Positions 1-9,929 of a stretch of DNA of 64,000 nucleotides are shown here, piece after piece. The stretch is from NCBI RefSeq assembly GCF_002379085.1, contig NZ_NBZW01000015.1, positions 1 through 64,000 of the forward strand. Direction: 5' to 3'. Positions within the stretch are counted from its first letter, which is position 1, and each line of letters opens with the position of its first letter. Source of the stretch: Polaromonas sp. AET17H-212. Lineage in GTDB: Bacteria > Pseudomonadota > Gammaproteobacteria > Burkholderiales > Burkholderiaceae_C. The position numbers and the translations under genes were made by a program. The notes below the pieces were generated by a model. It saw only the letters and a program-made list of their open reading frames with translations. It was not told the origin of the DNA and searched no databases.

Positions 1-99
1 GCCAATCTAGGCGCGCGACGACGCTCAGCCTGGGCGGCTGAGTTAGGAGTGCAACAACGAGTGGCGCTGTTTTAACCACGTTCCCTCCGGGTTGCGGCC

Positions 100-178
100 A
101 AAAAGACCATGCGCAGCGTTGCAAAGCCTTGCCGGGCGCCAGCCCGGCTGCATTTTGCGCCTCACGCATGGCCTTTTT
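100..178. terminator. Nested inverted repeat downstream of the modA-like gene
   Basis: Outer arms at 100-113 and 165-178 (AAAAAGACCATGCG and CGCATGGCCTTTTT) pair with one mismatch. Inside is a second GC-rich hairpin around CCGGGC/GCCCGG. Each strand ends in a run of T, so it could terminate transcription both ways. It lies about 40 bases past the stop of the leftward ModA-like gene. The rest of 1-217 shows no recognisable gene. Confidence 0.5.
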
Positions 179-217
179 GACTCGCAACGCATCTTGCATA
201 AATAGTGTGAACAGGCC

Positions 218-994
218 CTAGGGCATCACGAAGCCGTAGCGGCCCATCACCGCCTGCGCGGCCGGCGTGCCGATGAAGTCGTAAAACGCCTGGGCGGCCG
301 GCCCGGCATTTTTCAGCAGCACCATGCGCTGGCGCAGCGGCTGGTGCCAGCTGTCGGGAATCAGCGCAAACGTGCCCAGCCTGCCCACGCTGGGCGCCAG
401 CGCCAGCGACTGCGCGATGATGCCGCCCTGGGCGCCACCCGAAGTGGCGAACTGCGCGGCCTGCGAGATGTTTTCACCGAGCACCAGCCGCGGCTGCACC
501 TGGCTCCACAGGCCGGCGTGTTGCAGCGCCTCCCTGGCCCGGGCGCCATAGGGGGCGTGATCGGGGTTGGCGATGGCGAACTTCTGCAGCCGCCCTTCCT
601 TCAGCGCCGCCGCCAGATCCTTCAGTTCACCGTCGGCCTTCAGGGCCGAGCCGTGCGGCACCAGGATGCCGATGCGGCCCAGTGCATACAGCCTGCCGCG
701 GTCGCGCGTCCTGCCGGCATCCGCCAGTTTGAACACAAAGTCCTCGTCGGCCGAGAGAAACATCTGGAACGGCGCGCCCTGCAGGATTTGCGAATAGAAG
801 TTGCCCGACGAGCCGAACACCAGGCGAAGTTTGTGCTTTTTTTCCTTCTCGAACAGGACGGCGACTTCCTCCAGCGCGAACTTCAGATCCGACGCCGCGA
901 CGATCACGGGCTGCGCCTGCGCGCGGCCCGGCAGGCCGCCCAGGCCCATGGCGGCACTGAGCCACAGGGTCGTGATGAACGTTTTCAACAACAT
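218..994 (-). CDS. ModA-like periplasmic substrate-binding protein
   Basis: A 258-residue protein with a signal peptide (residues 1 to about 26, ending AQA), then the opening VIVAASDLKFALEE typical of molybdate-type (ModA, PBP2) binding proteins. Such proteins bind oxyanions in the periplasm and deliver them to an ABC permease. No modB or modC gene lies nearby, so the ligand is inferred only and this is an orphan. The ATG at 994 is chosen because it begins the signal peptide and has AAGGGA about 13 bases upstream; the frame stays open further upstream. It follows the aldehyde dehydrogenase gene on the same strand after 52 bases. Confidence 0.75.
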   Translation of the reverse strand: MLLKTFITTLWLSAAMGLGGLPGRAQAQPVIVAASDLKFALEEVAVLFEKEKKHKLRLVFGSSGNFYSQILQGAPFQMFLSADEDFVFKLADAGRTRDRGRLYALGRIGILVPHGSALKADGELKDLAAALKEGRLQKFAIANPDHAPYGARAREALQHAGLWSQVQPRLVLGENISQAAQFATSGGAQGGIIAQSLALAPSVGRLGTFALIPDSWHQPLRQRMVLLKNAGPAAQAFYDFIGTPAAQAVMGRYGFVMP

Positions 995-1046
995 CGTTTG
1001 ATTATCCCTTCCCGCCTGCCGGAAAAGACAAGGGCCGACGACCGCC

Positions 1047-2477
1047 TTACAACCAGCGTTTGAGCAGCCCCATGATCTGGTCGAAACGTTTGCCATAGGG
1101 CGGGTAGAACAGGTCGCCGCGCGCCCACTTCGACGACACCAGCACCGGTTTTTGCTGCGTGAACCGCAGGAACCCGGTTTCACCGTGGTAGGCGCCCCAG
1201 CCGCTGTCGCCGACGCCGCCAAAGGGCAGGTTGTCATGGGCGATGTGCATCAGCGTGTCGTTGACCGTCACGCCGCCGCTCACGGTGCGCGCCAGCACCG
1301 CGTCACGCGCGGCCGTGTCGGTGCCGAACCAGTACAGGGCCAGCGGACGTGGCCGGTCGTTGATGTAGCCGATGGCTTCTTCCAGCGTGGCGTACGGCAG
1401 CACCGGCAGCACCGGGCCGAAAATTTCCTCGTCCATCAGCTTCATGGCCGGTGTGGTGCCGAACACCAGCACCGGCGCCATCTGGCGCGAGGCCGCCCCC
1501 AGGACAGCGCCGCCCGGGTTCAGTACCTGCAGCCGCGCGCCCTCACCTTCGGCCTGGGCCAGCAGCGCCTGCAGGCGCTCGTGGTGGCGCGGGCTGATGA
1601 TGGCCGCGTAGTCGGGGTTGCCGGCAATGGTGGGAAACAGCCTGGCGACGGCGCGGGCAAAGGCTTCGCCAAAAGCGGCTTCCCGGCCCCGCGGCACCAG
1701 CACATAGTCGGGCGCAATGCAGGTCTGCCCGGCGTTGAGCAGCTTGCCGTGCGCAATCTTCAGGGCCACGCTGTCGAAATCGCTGGACGCGTCGACGATA
1801 CACGGCGACTTGCCGCCCAGCTCCAGCGTGGTGGGCGTCAGGTTGGCGGCGGCGGCCTCGGCCACCTTGCGCCCGGTGGCGGTGGAGCCGGTGAACACCA
1901 AGTGGTCAAAAGGCAGGTGGGTGAAAGCCGCCGCCAGCGCGGCGTCGCCCTCGACCACGCAGAACTCGTCGGCGGCAAACGCCTGGCCAATCAGCTGCCC
2001 CATGAGGGCCGAGGTGCGCGGCGTCAGCTCGCTCGGCTTGAGCATGACGCGGTTGCCCGCCGCCAAGGCCGTGATGGCCGGCGCCAGCGCCAGCTGCACC
2101 GGGTAGTTCCAGGGAGAGATGACCCCGACCACGCCCAGCGGCTGGCGCTGCAGATAAGCGCTCGAGGGCTGCAGGTAGATCGGCGTGGACACCTTCACCG
2201 GCTTGACCCACTTTGGCAGGTGTTTCAGCGTGTGCGACAGCAAGGTGCGCAGCACAAACATGTCGGCAATTTCGGTCAGCTGCGGCGAGCGCACGCCGAA
2301 GTCGGCCTGCACGGCCAGCGCCAGCGCCTGGCCGTGTGCATCGAGCAGGCGGCGCATGCGCTGCAGCCGGTCCCGGCGCAAGGCCAGCGGCACCTCGACC
2401 TGGGCGCGGCTGGCGCGGTGCTGGGCATCAAACAGGGAACGAAGGGAAAGTTCGGCGGTGCTGGAGGTGGCGTTCAT
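1047..2477 (-). CDS. Aldehyde dehydrogenase, coniferyl-aldehyde-dehydrogenase-like
   Basis: A 476-residue NAD(P)-dependent aldehyde dehydrogenase that oxidises an aldehyde to the acid. Seen: the general base in ELGGKSP (Glu219), the nucleophile in NAGQTCIAPD (Cys253), and SPWNYP in the cofactor-binding part. The short N-terminus and compact length resemble the coniferyl aldehyde dehydrogenase (CalB) subgroup, whose members often act on medium-chain or aromatic aldehydes; the exact substrate is not deducible. The start MNATSSTAEL at 2477 is chosen because the residues upstream look non-coding. A repeat (2564-2612) lies behind it, between this gene and the divergent amidase. Confidence 0.85.
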   Translation of the reverse strand: MNATSSTAELSLRSLFDAQHRASRAQVEVPLALRRDRLQRMRRLLDAHGQALALAVQADFGVRSPQLTEIADMFVLRTLLSHTLKHLPKWVKPVKVSTPIYLQPSSAYLQRQPLGVVGVISPWNYPVQLALAPAITALAAGNRVMLKPSELTPRTSALMGQLIGQAFAADEFCVVEGDAALAAAFTHLPFDHLVFTGSTATGRKVAEAAAANLTPTTLELGGKSPCIVDASSDFDSVALKIAHGKLLNAGQTCIAPDYVLVPRGREAAFGEAFARAVARLFPTIAGNPDYAAIISPRHHERLQALLAQAEGEGARLQVLNPGGAVLGAASRQMAPVLVFGTTPAMKLMDEEIFGPVLPVLPYATLEEAIGYINDRPRPLALYWFGTDTAARDAVLARTVSGGVTVNDTLMHIAHDNLPFGGVGDSGWGAYHGETGFLRFTQQKPVLVSSKWARGDLFYPPYGKRFDQIMGLLKRWL

Positions 2478-2563
2478 CCGGCGATGATAGGCCGCACCAC
2501 ACTTTCCGGGGCGCCGTGAGGCGTCCTTCCTTGGGCGGGCAGCCGATTTTTCAAGCAAAAAAT

Positions 2564-2612
2564 GCCTCCAGCCCTTTATTAATGGGCGCTGGCAGCTATC
2601 AACTTCATAGCA
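2564..2612 (+). repeat. Interspersed repeat family A, copy 1
   Basis: About 49 bases beginning GCCTCCAGCCCTTTATT and ending with GGCAGCTATCAACTTCATAGCA. The same pattern recurs about ten times in this window in both orientations. This copy lies between two divergent genes. Confidence 0.75.
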
Positions 2613-2678
2613 TCTGGCATGGCTGTGCAGGGCGCCCCGCGCAGCAAGCGCCACCACAATGCGTTAAGGTTAGCCCCC

Positions 2679-3983
2679 ATGAGCACAAACACTTCTACCC
2701 AAAAACTCGAGGCGGCGCTGGCCGCGATTGCGGCTGCCGGCGATGAAGGCCGGCGCATTTTCACGCGGCTGTACGCCGACGCCGCCCGCACGGCCGCGCA
2801 GGCCGCCGACCGGCGTGCCACCAGCGGCCAGTCCCTGGGCCCGCTGGACGGCCGCATCGTCTCGATCAAGGACCTGTTCGACGTGGCCGGCGAAGCCACC
2901 ACCGCCGGCTCGGCCCTGCTGCGCGACGCCGCGCCGGCGTCCCAGGATGCCGTGGTGGTCAGCCGCCTGCGGGCGGCCGGCGCCGTCATCATCGGCAAAA
3001 CCAACATGACCGAGTTCGCCTTTTCGGGCGTCGGCATCAACCCGCATTACGGTACCCCCGGCAACGCGCTGGACGCCAGCCGCATCCCGGGCGGCTCGTC
3101 CTCGGGCGCGGGCGTGTCGGTGGCACGCGGCATGGCCGAGATCGCCATCGGTTCGGACACCGGCGGCTCGGTGCGTATTCCCTCGGCGCTCAACAGCCTG
3201 GTGGGCTTCAAGCCGACCCAGGCGCGGGTCACGCGCGACGGCGCTTTTCCGCTGTCCTTCACCCTGGACACCTTGGGGCCGCTGTGCCGCAGCGTGGCGG
3301 ACGCCGCCGCCACCGACAGTGTGCTGGCCGGCATCACGCCGCAAGCCCTGCCGCAGCGCGATGTACGCGGCTTGCGCCTGGGCGTGCCGCGCGGCCTGTT
3401 GTTCAGCCAGGCGCAAGACGAGGTGCTGGCCGCCGTGGAACAAGCCCTGGCGCAGCTCGCGGGCGCCGGTGCCCAGGTTCGCGATGAAGCCCTCGACGAC
3501 TTGCTGGGCGAACCCTTTCGCCTGCAGGAGCGTGGCACCCTGGTGGCCGCCGAAGCGGCGTGGATACACCGCGACTGGGTCGATAGCCGGCCCAACGAGT
3601 ACGACCCCATCGTGCTGGGCCGCATCCGCCGCGGCCAGACGCTGGACGCGGCCACTTATGTCGGCATCCAGCAGGCCCGTGCCGCGCTGCTGCCGGCACT
3701 CGACGCGCGTTTGACGGATCTCGATGCACTGGTGCTGCCCACTGTGCCGCTGCTGGCGCCGCGCATCGCCGAGGTGCAGGCCGAAGAGGTATTTTTGCGC
3801 ACCAACGCCCTGCTGCTGCGCAACCCGTCGGTCTTCAATTTCTTCGACCTGCCGGCGTTGACCTTGCCGCTGCCACGCGGCGGCGGGCTGGCGGTCGGGC
3901 TGATGCTGGTGGGCCGCCGTGGACAGGACCGGGAACTGCTGGCGCTGGGCGCGGCGGTTGAAGGTCTGCTCAACGCGGTCTGA
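2679..3983 (+). CDS. Amidase (amidase-signature family)
   Basis: A 434-residue amidase-signature enzyme that hydrolyses a carboxamide to the acid and ammonia through a Ser-cisSer-Lys triad. Seen: Lys64 in VSIKDLFD, the glycine/serine loop GGSSSGAG (about 138-145) and the nucleophile Ser164 in GSDTGGSVRIP. It resembles GatA, but there is no gatB or gatC partner and it is shorter than a usual GatA, so a catabolic amidase is more likely. The start MSTNTSTQ at 2679 is preferred over an upstream in-frame start at 2619 that lies in repeat-flanking DNA. Substrate unknown. Confidence 0.85.
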   Translation: MSTNTSTQKLEAALAAIAAAGDEGRRIFTRLYADAARTAAQAADRRATSGQSLGPLDGRIVSIKDLFDVAGEATTAGSALLRDAAPASQDAVVVSRLRAAGAVIIGKTNMTEFAFSGVGINPHYGTPGNALDASRIPGGSSSGAGVSVARGMAEIAIGSDTGGSVRIPSALNSLVGFKPTQARVTRDGAFPLSFTLDTLGPLCRSVADAAATDSVLAGITPQALPQRDVRGLRLGVPRGLLFSQAQDEVLAAVEQALAQLAGAGAQVRDEALDDLLGEPFRLQERGTLVAAEAAWIHRDWVDSRPNEYDPIVLGRIRRGQTLDAATYVGIQQARAALLPALDARLTDLDALVLPTVPLLAPRIAEVQAEEVFLRTNALLLRNPSVFNFFDLPALTLPLPRGGGLAVGLMLVGRRGQDRELLALGAAVEGLLNAV

Positions 3984-4107
3984 CTTCTCATTGCGGCCTT
4001 GAGCCGCAATCCGTGTCGGCACACACGCGGCGGTGTTCATGCGACTGGGCTTTTCCGCCCGGGCTGACCGACCGGCAGGCACCAGGCATCCCGCTATCAT
4101 CCAGCTG

Positions 4108-7100
4108 ATGGAAGAAGCCCACAGCACGTCTGACAACGACAACCACAACACAAAGGCCAGCGCCTTCGTTCAGCGCTGGCAAGGCGTCACCGCCAGCGAA
4201 CTGTCCACCGCGCAAAGTTTTGTGCGCGAACTGTGCGAGCTTCTGGGTGTGCAAGTTCCCCATGCCACGCCCGAACAGGACTACATGTTCGAGCGCCCCA
4301 TCACCTTCAGCCACGGTGATGGCAGCACCAGTCCCGGCCGGATTGACTGCTACCGGCGCGGCCACTTCGTGCTGGAGTCGAAAAAACTGAAGTCCAGCAC
4401 GCAGACCAAAGGTTTTGACGATGCGCTGCTGCGTGCCCGCGCCCAGGCCGAGGGTTACGCCCGCGCCCTGCCGCCGGAAGAAGGCCGGCCGCCTTTTCTG
4501 CTGGTGGTCGATGTGGGCAACGTCATCGAGCTGTATTCGGAGTTCACCCGCAGCGGCGCCACCTACACGCCCTTCCCCGACCCGCGCAGCCACCGCATTG
4601 CCCTGGGCAGCCTGGTCAAGGCCGAGGTGCGCGAACGACTCAGAGCCCTCTGGACCGACCCCGACAGACTGAACCCCAGCCGCGCCAGCGCGCGCGTGAC
4701 GCGCGAAGTGGCCGGGCAACTGGCCGAACTCGCCCGGTCGCTGGAACAGTCCGGCCACCGCGCCAACCATGTTGCCGCCTTTCTGACACGCAGCCTGTTC
4801 AGCATGTTTGCGGAAGATGTGGAGCTGCTGCCCAAAGGCAGCTTTCTGGGTCTGCTGCAAACCCACCGCGAGCAACCGGTCACCCTGCAGCAAATGCTGC
4901 GCGTGCTCTGGGCCGATATGGATCGTGGCGGCTTTTCAGCCGCGCTGGCCACCCAGGTTCTCAAATTCAATGGCAAATTGTTCAAGGAGTCCACGCTGGA
5001 CGGTTATTCCTTGCTACTGACTCAGGAGCAGACCGACCGCCTGATCCGCGCCGCCCAAGCCAACTGGCGCGAGGTTGAACCCGCCATCTTCGGCACCCTG
5101 CTGGAGCGCGCGCTCGACCCCACCGAGCGCCATGCGCTGGGTGCGCATTACACGCCACGCGCTTATGTGGAACGGCTGGTGCTGCCCACGGTGGTGGAGC
5201 CGCTGCGCGCCGACTGGGCCAACGTGCAAGCGGCCGCGCTGGTGCTGGCGCGTGAGGCCGCCGAACTGTCCGGCAAGGCGCAGGACGCCAAGCAGGAAGA
5301 AGCCCGCGCCGAGCTGCGCAAGTTTCACCACCAGCTGTGCACTGTTCGCGTACTCGACCCGGCCTGCGGCAGCGGAAACTTCCTGTACGTCACGCTCGAA
5401 CACCTCAAGCGACTTGAAGGCGAAGTGATCAATCAGCTGGAAGCGCTCGGCGACACCCAAAGCCTGCTTGGAATGGAAGGCGAAACAGTCTCACCGCAGC
5501 AACTGCTGGGCATTGAACTCAATGACCGCGCCGCAGCACTGGCCGAGCTGGTGCTGTGGATTGGTTATCTGCAATGGCACATCCGCACACGCGGCAACAG
5601 GGCCGTGGCCGAACCCGTGGTGCACGACTACGGCAACATCGAGCACCGCGACGCCGTGCTGGCCTGGGACGACACCGATCTGGCCTATGACGCGACCGGC
5701 AAGCTGCTGAGCCGCTGGGACGGCACCACCTTCAAGGCCCACCCGGTGACCGGTGCGCTGGTGCCCGACGAGGCGGCCCAGGTGCCGCAGTGGACCTACA
5801 TCAAGCCGCGCCAGGCCGAATGGCCGAAAGCCGACTTCATTGTGGGCAACCCGCCGTTTATTGGCGCCAGCACCATGCGCGCCACGTTGGGCGACGGCTA
5901 TGTGGAAGCCTTGCGCGGCGCATGGCCGGAAGTGCCCGAAAGCGCCGACTTCGTCATGTACTGGTGGCACCACGCCGCCACTACCGTGCGCGCCGGCAAG
6001 GCGCGCCGCTTCGGCCTGATCACCACCAACAGCCTGCGCCAGACCTTCAACCGGCGGGTAGTCGAAGCTCAATTGTCGCCCCCCCCACCGAAAACGACAA
6101 TTCAAACAGCGCCCGCCCTTGCACTCGTCTTTGCCATTCCCGATCACCCGTGGGTGGACAGCGCCAATGGCGCAGCAGTGCGCATTGCAATGACCGTGGC
6201 CATGCGCGCAGACGATGCGCCGGCCTGGAGCACCAACGACACTGAACCCGCCTGGAGCGAGGACACGGACCCGGCATGGGCCGTCAAAGGCCGCCTGTTG
6301 ACGCTCCTCGGCGAACAGCCGGGGGAGCACGGCGAGGTCAATGTCACGCTGGCTGAGCGCTGGGGAACGATTCATGCTGACCTGAGCGTGGGCGCAAACG
6401 TGGCGTCTGCTGTCGCGCTGCAAGCCAATTCCAATGTTTCGTCGCCTGGCGTGAAGCTACACGGCGCGGGTTTTATCGTGACACCGGAAGAAGCCATCGG
6501 GCTTGGGTTCGGCACCGCGCCGGAGTTGAAGCGCCACATCCGCGACTACCGCAACGGCCGCGACCTGACCGATGCGCCACGCGGTGTCAAGGTCATCGAC
6601 GCATTCGGCCTGACAGCAGAACAACTACGCGCGCAGTTTCCGGCGGTTTACCAGCGGCTGCTGGAGCGGGTAAAGCCGGAACGCGACCAGAACAACCGCG
6701 CTACCTATCGGGACAACTGGTGGCTGTTTGGCGAACCGCGCAGGGACCTGCGTCCTGCGCTCGCGGGACTACCCCGCTACATTGCCACTGTCGAAACGGC
6801 CAAGCATCGCACCTTCCAGTTTCTGGACGCCAGCATCTTGCCGGACAACATGCTGATCGCAATTGCCAGCAGCGATCCATTTCATTTGGGGGTCCTTTCA
6901 AGTCGCTCACACGCAGCCTGGTCATGGGCAAACGGCGGATCAATCGGCATGTACGTTGGCAATGTTCGCTACAACAAATCCCGCTGCTTCGAAACCTTTC
7001 CCTTCCCCGACGACGACACCCGCCTCACCCCCGCCCTGCGCGAACGAATCGCCGCACTGGCCGAACAAATCGACGCACACCGCAAACGCCAGCAGGCGGC

Positions 7101-7716
7101 GCACCCCGGACTGACGCTGACTGGCATGTACAACGTGCTGGAAGTCCTTCGACAGGCTCAGGACGAACGACCTTTAACCGAGAAAGAAAAGACCATCCAC
7201 ACCCGGGGTCTGGTCAGCGTACTCAAAGACCTGCACGACGAGCTGGACACCGCCGTTCTGCAAGCCTACGGCCTTGAACCCGGCCTGGACAACGACGCCC
7301 TGCTGACACACCTGGTCGCACTGAATGCCCGGCGCGCTGCCGAAGAAAAAACCGGCCGCATCCGCTGGCTGCGGCCCGAGTTCCAGAACCCGGCAGCCAG
7401 CAAAACGCTACAAAATCAGAAGCTGCCTGCGACCGCCCGACAAGGGCTACAGGCCGAAATGACACTTGAAAAAAAGGCCCAGCCCGCTACCGGCAAAGCG
7501 ACAGGCCAAAACACCCAGCCCTGGCCTGCCAGCCTGCCCGCGCAGGTGCGCGCGCTGGCCCAGGTGCTGGCCGGCCACCCGGGAGCGCTGACAGTGGCCG
7601 AGATAGAAACCCGCTTCAAGGGTCGCGGGCCATGGAAGAAAAGCCTGCCCCGCATTCTGGAAACCCTAGAAGCGCTCGGGCGTGCCCGGCGTGACGGTGA
7701 ACGCTGGCGGGAATAA
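4108..7716 (+). CDS. MmeI-type (type IIG/IIL) restriction-modification enzyme
   Basis: A single 1202-residue polypeptide that should carry nuclease, methyltransferase and target recognition together. Seen: a PD-(D/E)xK nuclease pattern with Asp80 and E90-S-K92, the same spacing I recall for MmeI (D70, E80, K82); a helical spacer; [15 protein letters not shown] motif [10 protein letters not shown] (Asp417); and amino-methyltransferase motif IV NPPF (Asn581). A target-recognition region and a C-terminal tail ending [19 protein letters not shown] follow. Family members methylate adenine on one strand and cut about 20 bases away. No separate R or S gene is adjacent. Two different interspersed repeats are read in frame near the C-terminus (residues about 1013-1022 and 1098-1116). 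An odd proline-rich stretch lies at about 656-664. The start at 4108 (MEEAHST) is preferred; ATG at 4033 or 4039 is possible. Confidence 0.9.
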   Translation: MEEAHSTSDNDNHNTKASAFVQRWQGVTASELSTAQSFVRELCELLGVQVPHATPEQDYMFERPITFSHGDGSTSPGRIDCYRRGHFVLESKKLKSSTQTKGFDDALLRARAQAEGYARALPPEEGRPPFLLVVDVGNVIELYSEFTRSGATYTPFPDPRSHRIALGSLVKAEVRERLRALWTDPDRLNPSRASARVTREVAGQLAELARSLEQSGHRANHVAAFLTRSLFSMFAEDVELLPKGSFLGLLQTHREQPVTLQQMLRVLWADMDRGGFSAALATQVLKFNGKLFKESTLDGYSLLLTQEQTDRLIRAAQANWREVEPAIFGTLLERALDPTERHALGAHYTPRAYVERLVLPTVVEPLRADWANVQAAALVLAREAAELSGKAQDAKQEEARAELRKFHHQLCTVRVLDPACGSGNFLYVTLEHLKRLEGEVINQLEALGDTQSLLGMEGETVSPQQLLGIELNDRAAALAELVLWIGYLQWHIRTRGNRAVAEPVVHDYGNIEHRDAVLAWDDTDLAYDATGKLLSRWDGTTFKAHPVTGALVPDEAAQVPQWTYIKPRQAEWPKADFIVGNPPFIGASTMRATLGDGYVEALRGAWPEVPESADFVMYWWHHAATTVRAGKARRFGLITTNSLRQTFNRRVVEAQLSPPPPKTTIQTAPALALVFAIPDHPWVDSANGAAVRIAMTVAMRADDAPAWSTNDTEPAWSEDTDPAWAVKGRLLTLLGEQPGEHGEVNVTLAERWGTIHADLSVGANVASAVALQANSNVSSPGVKLHGAGFIVTPEEAIGLGFGTAPELKRHIRDYRNGRDLTDAPRGVKVIDAFGLTAEQLRAQFPAVYQRLLERVKPERDQNNRATYRDNWWLFGEPRRDLRPALAGLPRYIATVETAKHRTFQFLDASILPDNMLIAIASSDPFHLGVLSSRSHAAWSWANGGSIGMYVGNVRYNKSRCFETFPFPDDDTRLTPALRERIAALAEQIDAHRKRQQAAHPGLTLTGMYNVLEVLRQAQDERPLTEKEKTIHTRGLVSVLKDLHDELDTAVLQAYGLEPGLDNDALLTHLVALNARRAAEEKTGRIRWLRPEFQNPAASKTLQNQKLPATARQGLQAEMTLEKKAQPATGKATGQNTQPWPASLPAQVRALAQVLAGHPGALTVAEIETRFKGRGPWKKSLPRILETLEALGRARRDGERWRE
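7145..7168 (+). repeat. Interspersed repeat family B copy inside the MmeI-type gene
   Basis: CTTCGACAGGCTCAGGACGA with flanking bases, a short repeat I recall as very common in Comamonadaceae genomes. Here it is read as LRQAQDERP within an otherwise family-like stretch (MYNVLE ... LTEKEKTIH). The same element is read in another frame inside thrC. Confidence 0.75.
7407..7455 (-). repeat. Interspersed repeat family A copy inside the MmeI-type gene
   Basis: GCTACAAAATCAGAAGCTGC on the + strand, ending CAAGGGCTACAGGCC, matches the reverse orientation of the family A copies at 49699 and 60058. It encodes the linker [16 protein letters not shown] between two conserved C-terminal parts of the enzyme. 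Confidence 0.65.
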
Positions 7717-7753
7717 TCGCCTTCGGCGGTGAAGGCCGGCATCACGGACCGCG

Positions 7754-9139
7754 TCAGCCCCACAAGCCTTGCATGGCCTGGACGAAATCCCCCGCCAGCC
7801 GCGGCCAGCCGGCCACTTGCCCGCCGCTGACCACGCGTTGCCCCGCCACAAACACTTCGCTGAAGCGTGCGTCGGGGCTGGAGAACACCATGGCATCCAG
7901 CAGGTGATCGGCCGGAATGCCCAGCAGGGCCGGCGACGCGGTGTCGACGACAACAAAATCCGCGCGCTGGCCGGGCGCGATGCCGCCCAGCGGCAGCGAG
8001 GTGGCGGCGTGCCCACCGGCCAGCGCCGCGTTAAACAGGTTGTCCGCCGTGCTTGAGCTGGCCAGCAGGCGACCCGCGATGTTGCGCTGGCGCAGGTTCA
8101 GGCGCTGTGAATATTCGAGCAGGCGCAGCTCTTCCTGCCAGCTGCGCGTGACATGGCTGTCCGAGCCGACAGACCAATGGCCGCCGGCCGCGGCATAGGC
8201 CGGCAGGTCGAACACGCCGTCGCCGAGATTGGCCTCGGTGCTGGGACAAATCACGATTGACGCGCCGCTGCGCTGCACGCCCTGCAGTTCGGCCGCGGTG
8301 GACTGGGTGGCATGCACCAGGTTCCAGCGTGCATCGACCGGTGCGTGGGCCAGCAGCCACTCGACAGGCCGTGCGCCCAGTGCGGCCATGCAGCCCTGCA
8401 CCTCCTGCATCTGCTCGGCAATGTGGATGTGCACAGCCATGCCTCTTGCATGGGCCGCTGCTGCCACGTCGTGCAGCGCCGCCGCGTCCACGGCGCGCAG
8501 CGAATGGATGGCCAGGCCGGTGTTGAGATGGTGGCCGCCCTGGCGCAACACCCCTTCGGCCAGGCGCAGCACCGAATCGGGCGTGGAGGCAAAACGCCGC
8601 TGGTCGTCGCGCAGGCCGGAGGCCGCAAAACCCGAACGCATGTACAGCGTGGGCAGCAGGGTCAGGCCCATACCCACGCGCTGCGCGGCACGCACCAGCG
8701 CCAGCGACATGGCCAACGGGTCGGCATAAGGCTGGCCGTCGCTGTGGTTGTGCAGGTAATGAAACTCGCAGACCTGGGTGTAGCCGGCCTGCAGCAGTTC
8801 GGCATACAGCAGCGCCGCCACGGCTTCAAGCTGTTCGGGCGTGATGCGCAGCGCGGCGCTGTACATGCGGTCGCGCCAACTCCAGAAATCATCGTCGCCG
8901 CCCAGGGACCGCTCGGTCAGCCCGGCGATGGCACGCTGGAAAGCGTGGCTGTGGGCATTGACCAGTCCCGGCAACACCGGCCCGGCCAGGCGCACCGCCC
9001 CGCGCTGCGCCTCCTCCACCGCGTTGGGCTCGATGCTGGTCCAGGTGCCGTCGGCGGCCACCGCCAGCAGCACATCCTGCGTCCAGGCGCCGTCCACCCA
9101 GGCCTGGGGCGCGACATAACGCGTCACCTCAGCGGCCAT
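7754..9139 (-). CDS. hutF: Formimidoylglutamate deiminase
   Basis: A 461-residue amidohydrolase that converts N-formimidoyl-glutamate to N-formyl-glutamate plus ammonia, the fourth step of the five-step histidine route. Seen: the metal-binding HxH in NAHSHAFQRA, EFHYLH, a metal histidine in HIAEQMQEVQG, and the late SDSHVTRSWQEELR with its aspartate, all characteristic of HutF. It is the last gene of the leftward hut operon; its start overlaps the end of hutG by 11 bases, implying translational coupling. The presence of HutF with HutG rather than HutG formiminoglutamase shows the Pseudomonas-type pathway. Confidence 0.95.
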   Translation of the reverse strand: MAAEVTRYVAPQAWVDGAWTQDVLLAVAADGTWTSIEPNAVEEAQRGAVRLAGPVLPGLVNAHSHAFQRAIAGLTERSLGGDDDFWSWRDRMYSAALRITPEQLEAVAALLYAELLQAGYTQVCEFHYLHNHSDGQPYADPLAMSLALVRAAQRVGMGLTLLPTLYMRSGFAASGLRDDQRRFASTPDSVLRLAEGVLRQGGHHLNTGLAIHSLRAVDAAALHDVAAAAHARGMAVHIHIAEQMQEVQGCMAALGARPVEWLLAHAPVDARWNLVHATQSTAAELQGVQRSGASIVICPSTEANLGDGVFDLPAYAAAGGHWSVGSDSHVTRSWQEELRLLEYSQRLNLRQRNIAGRLLASSSTADNLFNAALAGGHAATSLPLGGIAPGQRADFVVVDTASPALLGIPADHLLDAMVFSSPDARFSEVFVAGQRVVSGGQVAGWPRLAGDFVQAMQGLWG

Positions 9140-9929
9140 ACAGCTTGCAGGCAGCGGCCAGGCTGCCGGTCACCATGTTCTTGAGCACGGGTTGTATCCT
9201 TTGCGCCAACACCTCATCATAGGCAAACGGTGCCACTTCCTGCATGTACAGGCGCTGGCATTTTTCGAGCTGGACCGCGTGCACATGCTCAGCGGGCCGG
9301 CCATACTGGCGTGTGATGTAGCCGCCCTTGAAGCGGCCATTGACGATGCTGCTTACACCCGCCACCCCGGCGCAGGCGGCCGCCGCGGCAGCGGTGATGG
9401 CGTCATCCGCCGCCGTGCCATTGGCCGTGCCGATGTTGAGGTCCGGCAGGCGGCCTTCGAACAGCCACGGAATTTCGGAACGGATGCTGTGCGCATCCCA
9501 CAGCAGCGCAAAACCGTGTTGCGCCTTCAGGCGCGCCAGTTCCGCGGCCAGCGCCGCGTGGTAGGGCTGCCAGTATGTTTCGCGTCGGCGCAACCGCTCG
9601 GCCGGGTCGGGCGCCCTGCCCTCCTTGTAGAGCGCATCACCGTTGAAGAAATGCGTGGGGCACAGTTCAGTGTTGGAGGCGCCGGGGTACATGGGCGTGT
9701 CGTCGGGCGGGCGGTTCAGGTCGATCACGTAACGCGAATAATGCGGCGTGATCACGCTGGCGCCCAGCGCCGGCAAAAAATCGTACAGGCGCTGCAGGTG
9801 CCAGTCGGTGTCTTCCACGCCCAGCGCACGTTCGGTGTAATCGCCACGCAGTTCAGGTGGAATATCGGTGCCGGTGTGCGGCATGCTGACCAGTAGGGGG
9901 GCATTGCCGCGTTGCAGGGTAAAACTCAT
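9129..9929 (-). CDS. hutG: N-formylglutamate deformylase
   Basis: A 266-residue metal-dependent amidohydrolase that releases formate from N-formyl-glutamate and yields glutamate, the final step of histidine degradation. Seen: [16 protein letters not shown] at the N-terminus, [23 protein letters not shown] and [13 protein letters not shown], all conserved in the FGase family (PF05013). The ATG overlaps the hutI stop (ATGA, 9926-9929) and its own end overlaps hutF, so I-G-F are translationally coupled. Confidence 0.95.
   Translation of the reverse strand: MSFTLQRGNAPLLVSMPHTGTDIPPELRGDYTERALGVEDTDWHLQRLYDFLPALGASVITPHYSRYVIDLNRPPDDTPMYPGASNTELCPTHFFNGDALYKEGRAPDPAERLRRRETYWQPYHAALAAELARLKAQHGFALLWDAHSIRSEIPWLFEGRLPDLNIGTANGTAADDAITAAAAAACAGVAGVSSIVNGRFKGGYITRQYGRPAEHVHAVQLEKCQRLYMQEVAPFAYDEVLAQRIQPVLKNMVTGSLAAACKLYGR

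Noticed and set aside
218-994. A molybdate uptake operon linked to CO dehydrogenase
   Set aside because: Only the binding protein is present, without modB or modC, and it is 18 kb from cox; a functional link cannot be supported.
7719-7729. CGCC-TTC-GGCG as a terminator between the MmeI-type gene and hutF
   Set aside because: A four-base-pair stem without a T-run is too weak to call.
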